A DNA stretch of 64,000 bases from Ichthyophis bannanicus (GCA_033557465.1 CM066048.1:17088305-17152304), one strand, 5' to 3'. Shown: positions 42,687-53,059, counted from the stretch's first letter. The notes: generated by a model from the letters alone, not told the origin. Program-made: numbers and translations.

Positions 42687-42794
42687 CCTATTGCTTGCGT
42701 AAGCAGGGCTTAGGGGCAGGAGAGGCTGGTCCGTCTTTGGAAGACAAGTCTGCCAGGCCCTTGGGAGCAAGCAATCCGGAATCCGGCATTCCAC
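41742..42794 (-). CDS. Unrecognised 350-codon ORF of short-TIR element, copy 2
   Basis: The frame is continuous on minus and ends in EECVYMDCSLSKLLW. The listed start (42794) lies in DIRS gag outside the element; inside it the frame is open from about 42686. The product is basic, with DREGKKPFGRKRRKAFGRSK and ARGRDPKTRARRYVKRDPVS. No transposase, capsid or protease motif is seen. Conservation with copy 1 supports either coding or general sequence constraint. I assign no function. Confidence 0.38.
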   Translation of the reverse strand: MECRIPDCLLPRAWQTCLPKTDQPLLPLSPAYASNRPCEACDKEAYHSSGRSYRKGEVTLNKQPVSSGRNKKTEFSHKRLPVPECTRFPTAIRGAEVGKRVFNQEGYEVIPKHSSQRAGPDSAQLRCVREEHSSKQNKGRVYSTENHHHLHDQLGYPQFHLEDHQKQKPNRTDREGKKPFGRKRRKAFGRSKGVHSSTYTGRHSKGQHTPLDWGKPEEWCCGARNLQMVTVRETTARGRDPKTRARRYVKRDPVSRDLDWKAGHKNWTTYWPGYIERNSNSNGSLGMNTDLCPSYHLERQQGNKYSPESAPLRNSSVPIHDIEPMIVEKGGDVADEECVYMDCSLSKLLW

Positions 42795-43897
42795 CTAAGC
42801 GCCCCCGTCTGAGTGAGGAGGAGCCCCTCGCGTCCCTATCTCAGGACACCCCGGAGGAGATTTACTCAGACAAGGACTTGGACGAGGAAGAAGAGGAGCT
42901 GGAAGAAGGGGAGATTCCAGAGAAAGACCAATCCAGGATAATTAGAGTCTTCCGTCGGGAGGAATTTCCGGCTTTAATTAATGAGTCCCTGAAAGCCCTC
43001 AATGTGGCCTCAGATACGCCAGCAGAGGAGGAGGCGCTGGAGGATCCATTGATCCAGGCCATTAGGAGATCCCAGAAGGTCTTTCCTGTCCACAGGGTGG
43101 TGCGTCAGATGATCCAGGAAGAATGGAATCAACCGGAGTCAAGTTTGCGGGGAGTCCGGTCCATGCTTCGTCTATATCCTCTTCCAGAGGCGGACAAAGA
43201 GCTGCTGAAGTCTCCCAGGGGGAATGCGGCGGTATCAGCAGTCACTAAGAAGAATACTATCCCAGTTGAGGGCAGTACGGCCTTAAGAGATTCTCAAGAC
43301 AGAAAATTGGAGACACTCCTGAAGCAAGCATTTGACGTAAGCGCGCTCGCCTTGCAGGCCTCCGTCTCAGGAGCTTGGGTGGCCCGGGCCTGTTTAAGGT
43401 GGTCACAACAGCTTCAGGCTGCAGAAGGCTCCGCAGGCGAAGCAAGGGCCAACGCTGCTAGATTGGAATCCGGAGCGGCCTACTTGGCGGATAGCCAGTA
43501 TGACCTAATCAGAAGCCTAGCCAAGAACATGGCCTCGGTGGTGGCGGCTAGGCGTTATTTGTGGTTACGGAATTGGGCAGCGGATGCATCCTCGAAGACA
43601 CGCCTGAGTCGACTTCCCTTTAAGGGGAAGCTGCTTGGAGAGGATTTAGAGAAACTGGTAAAGGACCTTGGCGAGTCCAAGGGAGGCAGGCTCCCGGAAG
43701 ATAGACCGAAACAAGGGCGTCCTCTTCCCACGGCGCGTACCCAGCCTAGGGACTCCCAGAGGTTCCGCCTAGCCAGATCCAACCCCTTTTCCAGGGGCCG
43801 CTTTCCCTCTAGGGGTCAAGGCTTTAGAGGGTTTCGGGGAGCAGGTCGAGGTTTTGGGGCATCCTCCTCCTCCTCGGGACCTAGAAAGCAACAATGA
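42695..43897 (+). CDS. DIRS copy E gag, main part
   Basis: About 400 codons are open from the insertion point to 43897. An acidic stretch (DKDLDEEEEELEEGEIPEK) is followed by an alpha-helical core (RVFRREEFPALINESLKALN; YLADSQYDLIRSLAKNMASV), then a basic Arg/Gly-rich tail (RFPSRGQGFRGFRGAGRGFG). This layout fits a DIRS Gag: assembly region then RNA-binding RGG-like tail. It overlaps the pol frame by 44 nt. It is interrupted only by the upstream element. Confidence 0.82.
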   Translation: MRKQGLGAGEAGPSLEDKSARPLGASNPESGIPPKRPRLSEEEPLASLSQDTPEEIYSDKDLDEEEEELEEGEIPEKDQSRIIRVFRREEFPALINESLKALNVASDTPAEEEALEDPLIQAIRRSQKVFPVHRVVRQMIQEEWNQPESSLRGVRSMLRLYPLPEADKELLKSPRGNAAVSAVTKKNTIPVEGSTALRDSQDRKLETLLKQAFDVSALALQASVSGAWVARACLRWSQQLQAAEGSAGEARANAARLESGAAYLADSQYDLIRSLAKNMASVVAARRYLWLRNWAADASSKTRLSRLPFKGKLLGEDLEKLVKDLGESKGGRLPEDRPKQGRPLPTARTQPRDSQRFRLARSNPFSRGRFPSRGQGFRGFRGAGRGFGASSSSSGPRKQQ

Positions 43898-45748
43898 AGT
43901 GACGGGGGTCCAGGGGGAAGAGCTGCCGGTGGGCGGACGTTTAAGGCAGTTTCTTCCCGCCTGGTCCCGGGTCACTTCAGATCAATGGGTACTAGAGGTG
44001 ATCAGAGAGGGCTATGCTCTCGAATTTGCAAAGCAAATACCTCCAGCATTTGTTCAGTCTCCCTGCGGGTCTTCTGCAAAGAGGTCAGCGATAGAGACAA
44101 CTCTCGCACGGCTAATAGCGCTCGGGGCGGTGGTTCCAGTTCCACCAGACCAGTTCGGCTCGGGTCGGTACTCGATCTACTTCGTGGTACCAAAGAAGGA
44201 AGGGTCCTTTCGGCCAATCCTGGATTTAAAACAGGTCAATCGCTGTCTCAGGGTACCACATTTCCGGATGGAAACCCTCCGATCAGTCATCGCAGCCGTA
44301 AGGGGCGGGGAGTTCCTGACGTCCCTCGACTTGACCAAAGCCTATTTGCATATACCGGTCAGGAAGTCCCATCAACAATTCCTAAGATTCGCAGTGCCAA
44401 GGGGCCACTTTCAATTCCAGGCCCTACCCTTCGGCCTAGCTACGGTTCCACAGACATTCACCAAGGTGATGGTGATGGTGGTGGTAGCGGCTTCCCTTCG
44501 GAAGGAGGGAATACTAGTACACCCGTACCTAGACGATTGGCTGATCCGGGCAAAGTCGGAAGAAGAAAGTCGCTCAGCGACGGCCAGAGTGGTTCAGGTT
44601 CTAGAGGAGTTGGGGTGGGTCATCAACCGAGCAAAGAGCAGGATGACTCCCGCCCAGGATCTCGAGTATCTCGGAGCAAGATTCGACACTGCCAGGGGCA
44701 GAGTGTTCCTGTCACGATCGAGATCAAGGGACCTAAGACTTCTAGTCACACAGTTTCTGAGCAGGCGAAACCCCTCAGCATGGCATTATCTTCAGGTTCT
44801 GGGCACAATGGCGGCGGCGATAGAGGTAGTCCCTTGGGCCAGGGCCCACATGCGCCCGTTACAGCGGGCCCTACTGCGTCGGTGTCTCCCCAACATCATC
44901 TCCTTTCAACGCAGTTACCGTGTGCTCCGCGGACCAAACGAGCCCTTCGCTGGTGGCAGTGCCCAAAGAATCTAGAGCGCGGGATGCCCCTCGAGCCTCA
45001 TCTATGGGTACTGTTGACGACGGATGCCAGCCTTGCAGGCTGGGGGGCTCACTGCGAGGACCAGTTCGTCCAGGGTCACTGGACACCGTTAGAATCTCAA
45101 TGGCCCATCAACAGACTGGAATTGAGGGCCGTCACCCTAGCGCTCAGGGCGCTCGAGTCCCTGGTGCAAAGAAGAGCAATTCGCGTTCTCTCCGACAATG
45201 TCACCACGGTAGCTTACATCAACCACCAGGGTGGCACCAGCAGCCCCGCCTTGGAGAAGGAGGCGGACGTTCTATTCCAGTGGGTGGAGAACCGTTTGGA
45301 AGCGCTTTCAGCTCAGCACGTGGCAGGCACGGACAATGTCACGGCCGATTACCTCAGCAGACACAAGATAGACCACGAGTGGGAACTGGAGCAGGAGAAC
45401 TTCGACCAAATAGTGGCCCGTTGGGGACTCCCGGTCATGGATCTCATGGCAAGGTTCTCGTCAGCCAAGGTGGACCGATTCTTCAGTCGGCGGAAGGAAA
45501 GAATGTCCGAAGGCCTGGATGCTCTGTCTCAGAAGTGGCCTGCGGAGGGTCTTCTCTATGTGTTTCCTCCCTGGGTTCTGATCGGAAAGGTCCTCCAGCG
45601 GGTGGAGGCTCACCAGGGATTGGTAATCCTCATAGCTCCGGATTGGCCGCGCCGCCCCTGGTACGCGGATCTGGTGAGGTTGCTCGCCGACCAGCCATGG
45701 CGGCTTCCTTGCACGTGGATCGATTCTCGCTTACGGCCTGGCTATTGA
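43854..45748 (+). pseudogene. DIRS copy E pol: RT, RNase H, MT-like region
   Basis: RT (frame from 43854) shows PKKEGSFRPILDLKQVNRCL, SLDLTKAYLHIPV, LPFGLATVPQTF and VHPYLDDWLIRA with the catalytic YLDD (about 44520). RNase H follows in another frame with all expected acidic positions (TTDASLAGWG, LELRAVTLAL, LSDNVTTVAY, TADYLSRH). The MT-like region has PVMDLMARFSSAKVDRFFSR and LIAPDWPRRPWYADL. The only lesion is a probable 1-base deletion near 44940 (at GPNE/ALRWWQ). Confidence 0.9.
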
Positions 45749-46803
45749 AAGGGCGCGGCTCCTGAAGCGAGGTTATTCTGGAGCAGTAATCACTACACTG
45801 TTAAATGCGAAGAAGCGCTCGACCTGCCTCTCCTATGTAAGGGTTTGGCGCATTTTCGAAGCCTGGTGTGCGGAGCACCGAAGGAAACCCCTCTCGGCCT
45901 CAGTCCCGGAGGTTCTGGAATTCTTGCAAGCAGGTTTTGACAAGGGTCTAGCGCACAGTTCCTTACGAGTCCAGCTGGCCGCCATAGCTTGCTATAGAGG
46001 TAAGGTCCGTGGCAGGCCCCTAGGGGCCCACGCGGACGTCTCCAGGTTCCTAAGAGCGGTTAGACGTCTGCGTCCGCAACGGAGGTCGGTGATTCCCCCT
46101 TGGGATCTCAACCTGGTGCTAAATGCATTGGTCGGGAAACCCTTTGAACCGGTAAAGAGGGCTTCCTTGAAGGACTTAACCCTGAAGACAGTCTTTCTGG
46201 TCGCTATCTGTTCGGCCAGGCGGGGTCTCCGAATTACAAGCGCTGTCCTCCCAACCCCCCTTCCTGTCCTTTCTCAAGGACAAGGTGGTCCTACGCACGG
46301 TGCCTTCCTTCTTGCCCAAGGTTATCTCTCCCTTTCATATGAACCAGACAGTTACCCTCCCGGCCTTCCCGGCCGAGGGACCTGAGAGTAGGGATAGCAA
46401 GCTTCGCCTCCTAGACGTCCAGAGAGCCTTGAAGCGATACCTCTCCCGCACAGCGCCTTTCCTGAAGTCCGAACGGCTGTTCGTCCAGTTCGGAGGTCCG
46501 CACAAAGGGGAGGCGGCGGCCAAGGCCTCCATCTCCAGGTGGATCAGAGAAGCGATTGCTTCCGCCTACATCCTGAAAGGGAAGCAGGTCCCAGTGGGGC
46601 TGCGTGCACACTCCACCCGGGCTCAGGCTACCTCGTGGGCAGAGTTCAGCCTGGTTCCTCCGTTGGATATTTGTAGGGCGGCGACTTGGTCCTCTCTGCA
46701 TACCTTCACCAAGCACTACAGGCTGGACGTACAGAGTTCAGCGGACGCTCGGTTTGGTCTGGCGGTTCTTCAGTCCAGTTTGCCGGATCCCACCCAGGAT
46801 TGA
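45740..46803 (+). pseudogene. DIRS copy E tyrosine recombinase, single frameshift
   Basis: The frame starts upstream of LLNAKKRSTCLSYVRVWRIF (about 45803) and runs to VAICSARRG, where one extra G in the run at 46220-46224 shifts the frame. It resumes as SELQALSS... and FLPKVISPFHMNQTV. Catalytic motifs are all present: SARR, the H-x-x-R box in RAHSTRAQATSW, and the Tyr in FTKHYRLDVQSS. Apart from the one base it looks functional. It overlaps the end of pol. Confidence 0.9.
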
Positions 46804-46804
46804 A

Positions 46805-46915
46805 CTGCTCTGTTACTTCCCAGAAGTAAAGGGACTGGACTGGAGTGACGATAAGGAAAAGTAATTAGATCTTACCTGCTAATTAGTGTTCCTGAAGGAA
46901 CGACAGTCCAGTCCC
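46805..46915 (+). repeat. DIRS copy E internal complementary region
   Basis: CCAGAAGTAAAGGGACTGGA...GATAAGGAA is the complement of the left end (39791-39830). It is followed immediately by AAGTAATTAGATCTTACCTG ... CAGTCCAGTCCCT, the complement of the right end (47300-47357). The junction is at about 46858-46860. Confidence 0.93.
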
Positions 46916-47196
46916 TGATCCCACCCGGTTCCGGCGGCCGTTAAGGCCTATTAGGCAAAAGCGGAGCTGCGGACCGAGCGTGGGTCCAGGTCTGGGTGAA
47001 GGAGGGCAGGAGAAAGTCGGCTCGGGCAGTCTCGGGTAAACCACCTCCCTCCGGTGCCATTCCTCCTCCCCTACTCCTATTACCTATTTCCTTAAAAAAA
47101 ATGATGATGAGTTTGTTAAATATTCCTTTGCGGGGTTAGGTTATGTTATGTAGGTTGTTAACGGAAGTTTGTTTAGTCTGCTTTTTCATTCGATTA
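46916..47196 (+). other. DIRS copy E 3' non-coding region
   Basis: It lies between the internal complementary region and the right terminal repeat. No gene was seen. Confidence 0.6.
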
Positions 47197-47357
47197 CTGG
47201 AGTTGGTGGGTGGCCCCAGTGGTATTTATACCGCTCCACCTCCAAAAAGGTTGGGCTCAGCCTCCAAGCTGCTGGAAGGGTTGCATAACCCAGAAGTAAA
47301 GGGACTGGACTGTCGTTCCTTCAGGAACACTAATTAGCAGGTAAGATCTAATTACTT
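47197..47357 (+). repeat. DIRS copy E right inverted terminal repeat
   Basis: It is the reverse complement of the left repeat plus an outer extension of about 55 bp (GGAACACTAATTAGCAGGTA...). It contains TATTTATA at 47223-47230, a TATA box on the minus strand. Confidence 0.92.
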
Positions 47358-47494
47358 TTTTGCAATGAGGGGGTATAGGATGAAGACGAAAGGGGATGGA
47401 CTCAGAAGTAATATGTAGAAATATTTCTTTATGGAACAAGAGGTAGATGCGTTGAATAGTCTCCCAGTGGAGATGGTAGAGACCAAGGAAATAT
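47358..47494 (+). pseudogene. CR1-type LINE ORF2 fragment, right of DIRS copy E
   Basis: ATATTTCTTTATGGAACAAG and GAATAGTCTCCCAGTGGAGA match 60711-60775 of the LINE in copy C. It continues the fragment at 39531-39790. Similarity fades after about 47494. Confidence 0.8.
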
Positions 47495-48033
47495 GGCAGA
47501 AAGATGCTGAAATAATTCCAATTGTTTTAAAAGCCACTGGCCTAATTACAAAGAACTTTCAAGTACACTTTGATATCTTGCCTATATATAGATATATATT
47601 ACTTCCTATGAAGAGCATTAGCAGTAAATTTGAGAGGCTCAGATAAATCTTTACATAATCTGGCTTAGGAATGAGGTCCGATACATAATGGCTCTCCTTG
47701 TCAAACAGCACTGGCAGTTGCTAGTCACATTCAATTTAAAATCTTGATGCTGACCCATCGCCCTTATTATATCGGTATTTCTCTGTCTTCTCTCTCTCTT
47801 AATTCTGTATTACCCAACACCATGTGTAGGACTGGCCTGTCGATTAAGTGGCTGCCTAGAACAGCAGACCCCAGAAGCAGCCTGGCAAGCTTCTTTAAAG
47901 CTTTGGTGCCAGCAACAGGCCACGTGCTTCGACATCCACAGTATGGAAATCATGGCCTGCCGTTTCTGCCCCCCTGACACAATTTCCTTTCAGAGGGGGC
48001 AGGAACGACAGACCATGTGTGCGTGCATGGGCA
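47495..48033. other. Unassigned stretch
   Basis: AT-rich sequence with no recognised coding or repeat content. Confidence 0.4.
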
Positions 48034-48140
48034 CCGTAGCACATAAGATATGCCGTATGCCATACTGGGTCAGACCAAGGGTCCATTAGGCCCAGTATTC
48101 TGTTTCCCAACAGTGATCAATTCAGGTCCATGGCCTGCTA
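48034..48140 (-). mobile_element. CR1 3' end fragment
   Basis: GCCATACTGGGTCAGACCAA and CCCAGTATTCTGTTTCC match the CR1 ends at 825 and 20385. Only about 100 bp remain. Confidence 0.85.
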
Positions 48141-48414
48141 GGGTACTGAATTGGTGGTACAAAGCCCCAGGCAGGAGCCCTCATCACGCCACCCCTCTCC
48201 TCCTGTCATTGCTGGGTCCCCCCTTAAGGTGAGAAGATGGATTAGGGTGACAGTGGCAGGAGAGGGGCAGCAAAGCAGAGGCTCCTGCTTGGGGTCAGGG
48301 CCGGCCCGTCCATTGAGCAAGAATGTTTTTTGCACAGGGCCCCGCGTTTCGGGGGGGCCCCGCGCAAAGAACATTCTGCTTTTTCTTAATTGAATTTTAA
48401 AAAAAAAAAAAAAA

Positions 48415-48765
48415 GCTGGCCGCTGGCGCCGCGGCGGCATGGAGTGTCCCGCGGGGCTCCCTCTGTCCGGCGGAACTCTCCCGGCGCGGCTGAGCCCCTC
48501 TCTGCCGGCTTGCAGATACGCGAAGGGAGAGAGTCTCCCTCGCGTCTCTGTTAAGCCCGCAGGGGCTGATGGGAAGCAGGGGCTGATGGGAAATTTCCCA
48601 TCTGCCCCTGCGGGCTTAACAGAGACGCGAGGGAGACTCTTTTCCTTCGCGTATCTGCAAGCCGGCAGAGAGGGGCTCAGCCGCGCCGGGAGAGTTCCGC
48701 CGGGCAGAGGGAGCCCCGCGGGACACTCCATGCCGCCACGGCGGCGGCAGCGGCCAGCTTTTTTT
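48415..48765. repeat. GC-rich palindrome, about 155-bp arms
   Basis: Both arms contain GCATGGAGTGTCCCGCGGGG and CTCCCGGCGCGGCTGAGCCC or their complements, around a centre near 48590. The frames through it on both strands are mirror images and not genes. Confidence 0.92.
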
Positions 48766-48789
48766 TTTTTTTTAATTGCCATGAGCCGA

Positions 48790-51540
48790 GGGGGGGCGGG
48801 TAGGATTGTCAATGGGCTAGGGAGGGTGGGTGGGGGGTAAATACTGGCAATGGGCTAGGGTGGGTGTGTGGTTAAGACTGGCAATGGTCTAGGGAGGGAG
48901 GGAGGGGGTTAAGACTGGCAGTGGGGTAGGGAGGGGGGTGTTAAGACTGCAATGGGCTAGGGAGGGGGGTTAAGACTGGCAATGGGCTAGGGAGGGAGGG
49001 GGGTTAAGACTGGCAATGGGCTATGGGGGGGTTAAGACTGGCAGTGGGCTATGGGGGGGTTAAGACTGACAATGGGCTAGGGAGGGAGGGGGGTTAAGAC
49101 TGGCAATGGGCTAGGGAGGGAGGGGGGTTAAGACTGGCAATGGGCTAGGGAGGGGGGGTGTTAAGACTGGCAATGGGCTAGGGAGGGGGGTTAAGACTGG
49201 CAATGGGCTAGGGAGGGAGGGGGGTTAAGACTGGCAATGGGCTAGGGAGGGGGGGTTTTAAGACTGGCAATGGGCTAGGGAGGGGGTTTAAGACTGGCAA
49301 TGGGCTAGGGAGGGAGGGGGGGTTAAGACTGGCAATGGGCTATGGGGGGGGGTTAAGACTGGCAGTGGACTATGGGGGGGTTAAGACTGGCAATGGGCTA
49401 GGGAGGGAGGGGGGTTAAGACTGGCAATGGGCTAGGGAGGGAGTGGGGTTAAGACTGGCAATGGGCTAGGGAGGGGGGGTGTTAAGACTGGCAATGGGCT
49501 AGGGAGGGGGGGTGTTAAGACTGGCAATGGGCTAGGGAGGGGGGCTGTTAAGACTGGCAATGGGCTAGGGAGGGAGGGGGGTTAAGACTGGCAATGGGCT
49601 AGGGGGGGTGTTAAGACTGGCAATGGGCTAGGGAGGGAGGGGTGTTAAGACTGGCAATGGGCTAGGGAGGGAGGGAGGGGGGTTAAGACTGGCAATGGGC
49701 TAGGGAGGGAGGGGGGGTTAAGACTGGCAGTGGGCTAGGGAGGGGGGGTGTTAAGACTGGCAATGGGCTAGGGAGGGGGGGTTAAGACTGCAATGGGCTA
49801 GGGAGGGGGGTTAAGACTGGCAATGGGCTAGGGAGGGAGGGGGGTTAAGACTGGCAATGGGCTAGGGAGGGGGGTTAAGACTGGCAATGGGCTATGGGGG
49901 GGTTAAGACTGGCAGTGGGCTATGGGGGGGTTAATACTGACAATGGGCTAGGGAGGGAGGGGGGTTAAGACTGGCAATGGGCTAGGGAGGGAGGGGGGGT
50001 TAAGACTGGCAATGGGCTAGGGAGGGGGGGGTGTTAAGACTGGCAATGGGCTAGGGAGGGAGGGGGGTTAAGACTGGCAATGGGCTAGGGAGGGAGGGGG
50101 GTTAAGACTGGCAATGGGCTAGGGAGGGGGGTTAAGACTGGCAATGGGCTAGGGAGGGAGGGGGGGTTAAGACTGGCAATGGGCTATGGGGGGGGGTTAA
50201 GACTGGCAGTGGACTATGGGGGGGTTAAGACTGGCAATGGGCTAGGGAGGGAGGGGGGTTAAGACTGGCAATGGGCTAGGGAGGGGGGGTGTTAAGACTG
50301 GCAATGGGCTAGGGAGGGGGGCTGTTAAGACTGGCAATGGGCTAGGGAGGGAGGGGGGTTAAGACTGGCAATGGGCTAGGGGGGGTGTTAAGACTGGCAA
50401 TGGGCTAGGGAGGGAGGGGTGTTAAGACTGGCAATGGGCTAGGGAGGGAGGGAGGGGGGTTAAGACTGACAATGGGCTAGGGAGGGAGGGGGGTTAAGAC
50501 TGGCAATGGGCTAGGGAGGGAGGGGGGTTAAGACTGCAATGGGCTAGGGAGGGAGGGAGGGGGGTTAAGACTGGCAATGGGCTAGGGAGGGAGGGGGGGT
50601 TAAGACTGGCAATGGGCTATGGGGGGGGGTTAAGACTGGCAGTGGGCTATGGTGGGGTTAAGACTGACAATGGGCTAGGGAGGGAGGGGGGTGAAGACTG
50701 GCAATGGGCTAGGGAGGGAGGGGGGTTAAGACTGGCAATGGGCTGGGGGGGGTGTTAAGACTGGCAATGGGCTGGGGGGGGGTGTTAAGACTGGCAATGG
50801 GCTAGGGAGGGGGGGTTAAGACTGGCAATGGGCTAGGGAGGGGGGTTAAAACTGGCAATGGGCTAGGGAGGGGGGGTGTTAAGACTGGCAGTGGGCTATG
50901 GGGGGGGTTAAGACTGGCAATGGGCTAGGGAGGGAGGGGGGTTAAGACTGGCAATGGGCTAGGGGGGGTGTTAAGACTGGCAATGGGCTAGGGAGGTGGG
51001 GTGTTAAGACTGGCAATGGGCTAGGGAGGGGGGGTTAAGACTGGCAGTGGGCTATGGGGGGGGGTTAAGACTGGCAGTGGGCTATGGGGGGGTTAAGACT
51101 GGCAATGGGCTGTGGGCTGATGAGGGCTGGCAATGGGCTATGGGGGGGGTTAAGACTGGTAGTGGGCTGATGGGGTTAGGACTGGTAATGGGCGATGGGT
51201 TGGGTTAGGACTGGTAATGGGCTATGGGGGGGTTAAGACTGGTAGTGGGCTGATGGGGGTAGGACTGATAATGGGTTATGGGGGGGCTAGGACAGGAAAT
51301 GGGCTGATGGGGAGGGGTTAGGACTTGAGGTGGGCTGATGTGGTTAGGACTGGTAATGGGCTGTGGGCTGATGGGGGGGTTTAGGACTGGCACTGGGCTA
51401 TGGGGGGCTGACTGGAAATGGGCTGATGGGGGGTTAGGACTGGTAATGGGTTATAGGGGGGGCTTAAACTGAAAATGGGGTGATGGGGGTTAGGACTGGA
51501 AGTTGATTGACGGGGGGCTAGGACTGGTCCTGGGTGGGGG
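48790..51540 (+). repeat. Large G-rich minisatellite
   Basis: Roughly 80 or more units of about 28-35 bp built on TTAAGACTGGCAATGGGCTA followed by GGGAGGGAGGGGGG-like runs of variable length. Variants (CAGTGGGCTATGGGGGG) recur in blocks, suggesting higher-order expansion. G-runs could form quadruplexes. Units become irregular from about 51110 on. Confidence 0.95.
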
Positions 51541-52458
51541 GGGTGCTAGGACTGGAAATGGGCTGAGTGGAAGGGGAGGCTTGAACTGCAAATAGCTGAT
51601 GGGGAGGGGGCTTGGAATGGAAATGGGCTGTGAGGGAAGGGAGCTAGGAGTGAAAATGGGCTGATGGAACAGCTAGGATAGGACTGGAAATGGGCTGTTG
51701 GGGGGAGCTAAGATTGGAAATGGGCTGTGGTGGGGGCTTGAATTGAAATGGACTCATGGAGGGGCTAGAACTGGAAGTAGGCTCATGGGGGGGCTTGGAC
51801 TGGAATTGGGCTGAGTGGAGGGGAGCTATGATTTGACATGGGCTGATGGTGGGGCTAGGAAATGACTAGAAATGGGCTGATGGGGGGGCTAGGATTGGAA
51901 ATGAGCTGATGAAGGGACTTGGACTGGAAATGGATGGGGGAGCTAGGACTGGAAATGGGCTGATGCAGGGACTAGAAGGGAATGGATGCTGGGTGAGACT
52001 GGAACTAGAAGGGAGCTGATGTTGGGGGAGGATTAGAATGGGATGGGGCTGGGAGATTAAAATGGAGAGGAGAAAAATATTTTGTGTAGGAGGGATGAAA
52101 AATCTACAATTGGCCAGGTATTGGGAGAGTAATTGGGGATTGAGGATGGAGGGGTAAAATTTGTGTGGATGAAATAGGAATGAGGAAAGAGCAAAAGGAG
52201 AAAGATTAGTATGTTAAAGCAGATGTAGAGAGAGAGAGAATGGAAAAAAAAATAGAAGAGAGAAGAAAGGACAAATGGACAGCAGACAATGGAGAGTTAG
52301 CAGAAAACATGAAGAAACCAGAAGAAAGTGGCTGGACCAATTGCAACTGAAAAAAAAATGCACAAAAGGTAGAAAGTTATCTCTTTATTTTGAATTTATT
52401 AACTGGAATATGTCAGCTCTGGGAAATGTGCATCATTAACATCTGCGCTTTGTTTGGT

Positions 52459-52913
52459 ACAAGAGGAAATTAATTTATAGTTTTATTTCTACAGTGTTGT
52501 TGTACATTCCAAGTTTGGCTTTTGGGGTTCCCAGTTTAATTATTGCCTTCCTGTTTCTAAATTGTGATTCCTTGTTTGGTGATGGTCTATGTTCTGCATG
52601 TGTAACTGAGCTGAGGTATTCTGTTTATGTAATTCCTATTTGACGTTGCCACTTGTTCTCTTTCCCCAGTATTCTCTGAAATGTATTGGTTTAATATTTG
52701 CAGTGTTGTCTTTTGATAGGTAGGGTATGGTGCTTTGTGAGTCCTGGTAATGCTGTCAGGATACGGCGGGTTTGCTATGGGTTCTAAATGGGCAGCGTTT
52801 GTAGTAGTTCCTAATGTGCCTGGCGGTTGGCACTGGATTATAGTAATGTAGAAATCTTTTAGTCTTTCTTTATCCATACACTCATTAAGGGACATGTTTA
52901 CTAAAAGTTAGTG
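52459..52913. mobile_element. Unclassified 455-bp insert in the minisatellite element
   Basis: Compared with copy 2 (39170-39185, CTTTGTATGGTAACATT), the sequence is interrupted between TTTGGTA and TGGTAACATT. TGGTA appears on both sides as a possible 5-bp duplication. No coding content was found. Confidence 0.5.
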
Positions 52914-53059
52914 AATGGTAACATTATGCAAATATTTATGCAAATAAGACCACTTATGCAAATGAGGCCCCGCACCAAGTCTCCGCACATGGCCCCGCAC
53001 CCCCCTTGGGCCGCCCCTGCTTGGGGTGGCAGAAACCCTTGGGCCGGCCCTGACCATGT

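Larger units (their letters stand above)
39791..47357 (+). mobile_element. DIRS copy E (second family), nearly intact
   Basis: It spans 7.57 kb including a 1.57-kb insert. The left end is CTTCCTTATCGTCACTCCAG and the right end ...GCAGGTAAGATCTAATTACT. It has inverted terminal repeats with TATA boxes, gag, RT-RNase H-MT, a recombinase and an internal complementary region. It is inserted in a CR1-type LINE without target duplication, as expected for tyrosine-recombinase integration. Only two single-base coding lesions were found, so it looks recent. Confidence 0.92.
48290..53052 (+). mobile_element. Palindrome-plus-minisatellite element, large copy
   Basis: CAGGGCCGGCCC near 48295 and its complement GGGCCGGCCCTG near 53041 form candidate terminal inverted repeats of hAT type. 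No matching 8-bp duplication was found. Contents in order: a palindrome (48415-48765) flanked by A/T runs, a 2.7-kb G-rich minisatellite, degenerate units to about 52020, a purine-rich segment shared with 38770-39180, a 460-bp insert, and a terminal segment with ATGCAAATATTTATGCAAAT. Confidence 0.72.

Noticed and set aside
43985..44900. Separate 300-residue Ser/Arg-rich protein upstream of RNase H
   Set aside because: It is the alternate frame of the RT region; only the part after about 44930 matches RNase H.
48138..48840. Long frames of 224 and 133 codons on both strands
   Set aside because: They come from a GC-rich palindrome and are near-identical to each other.
48790..51540. CRISPR array
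   Set aside because: Regular repeats, but the spacers are not unique and units are contiguous; it is a minisatellite in a vertebrate genome.
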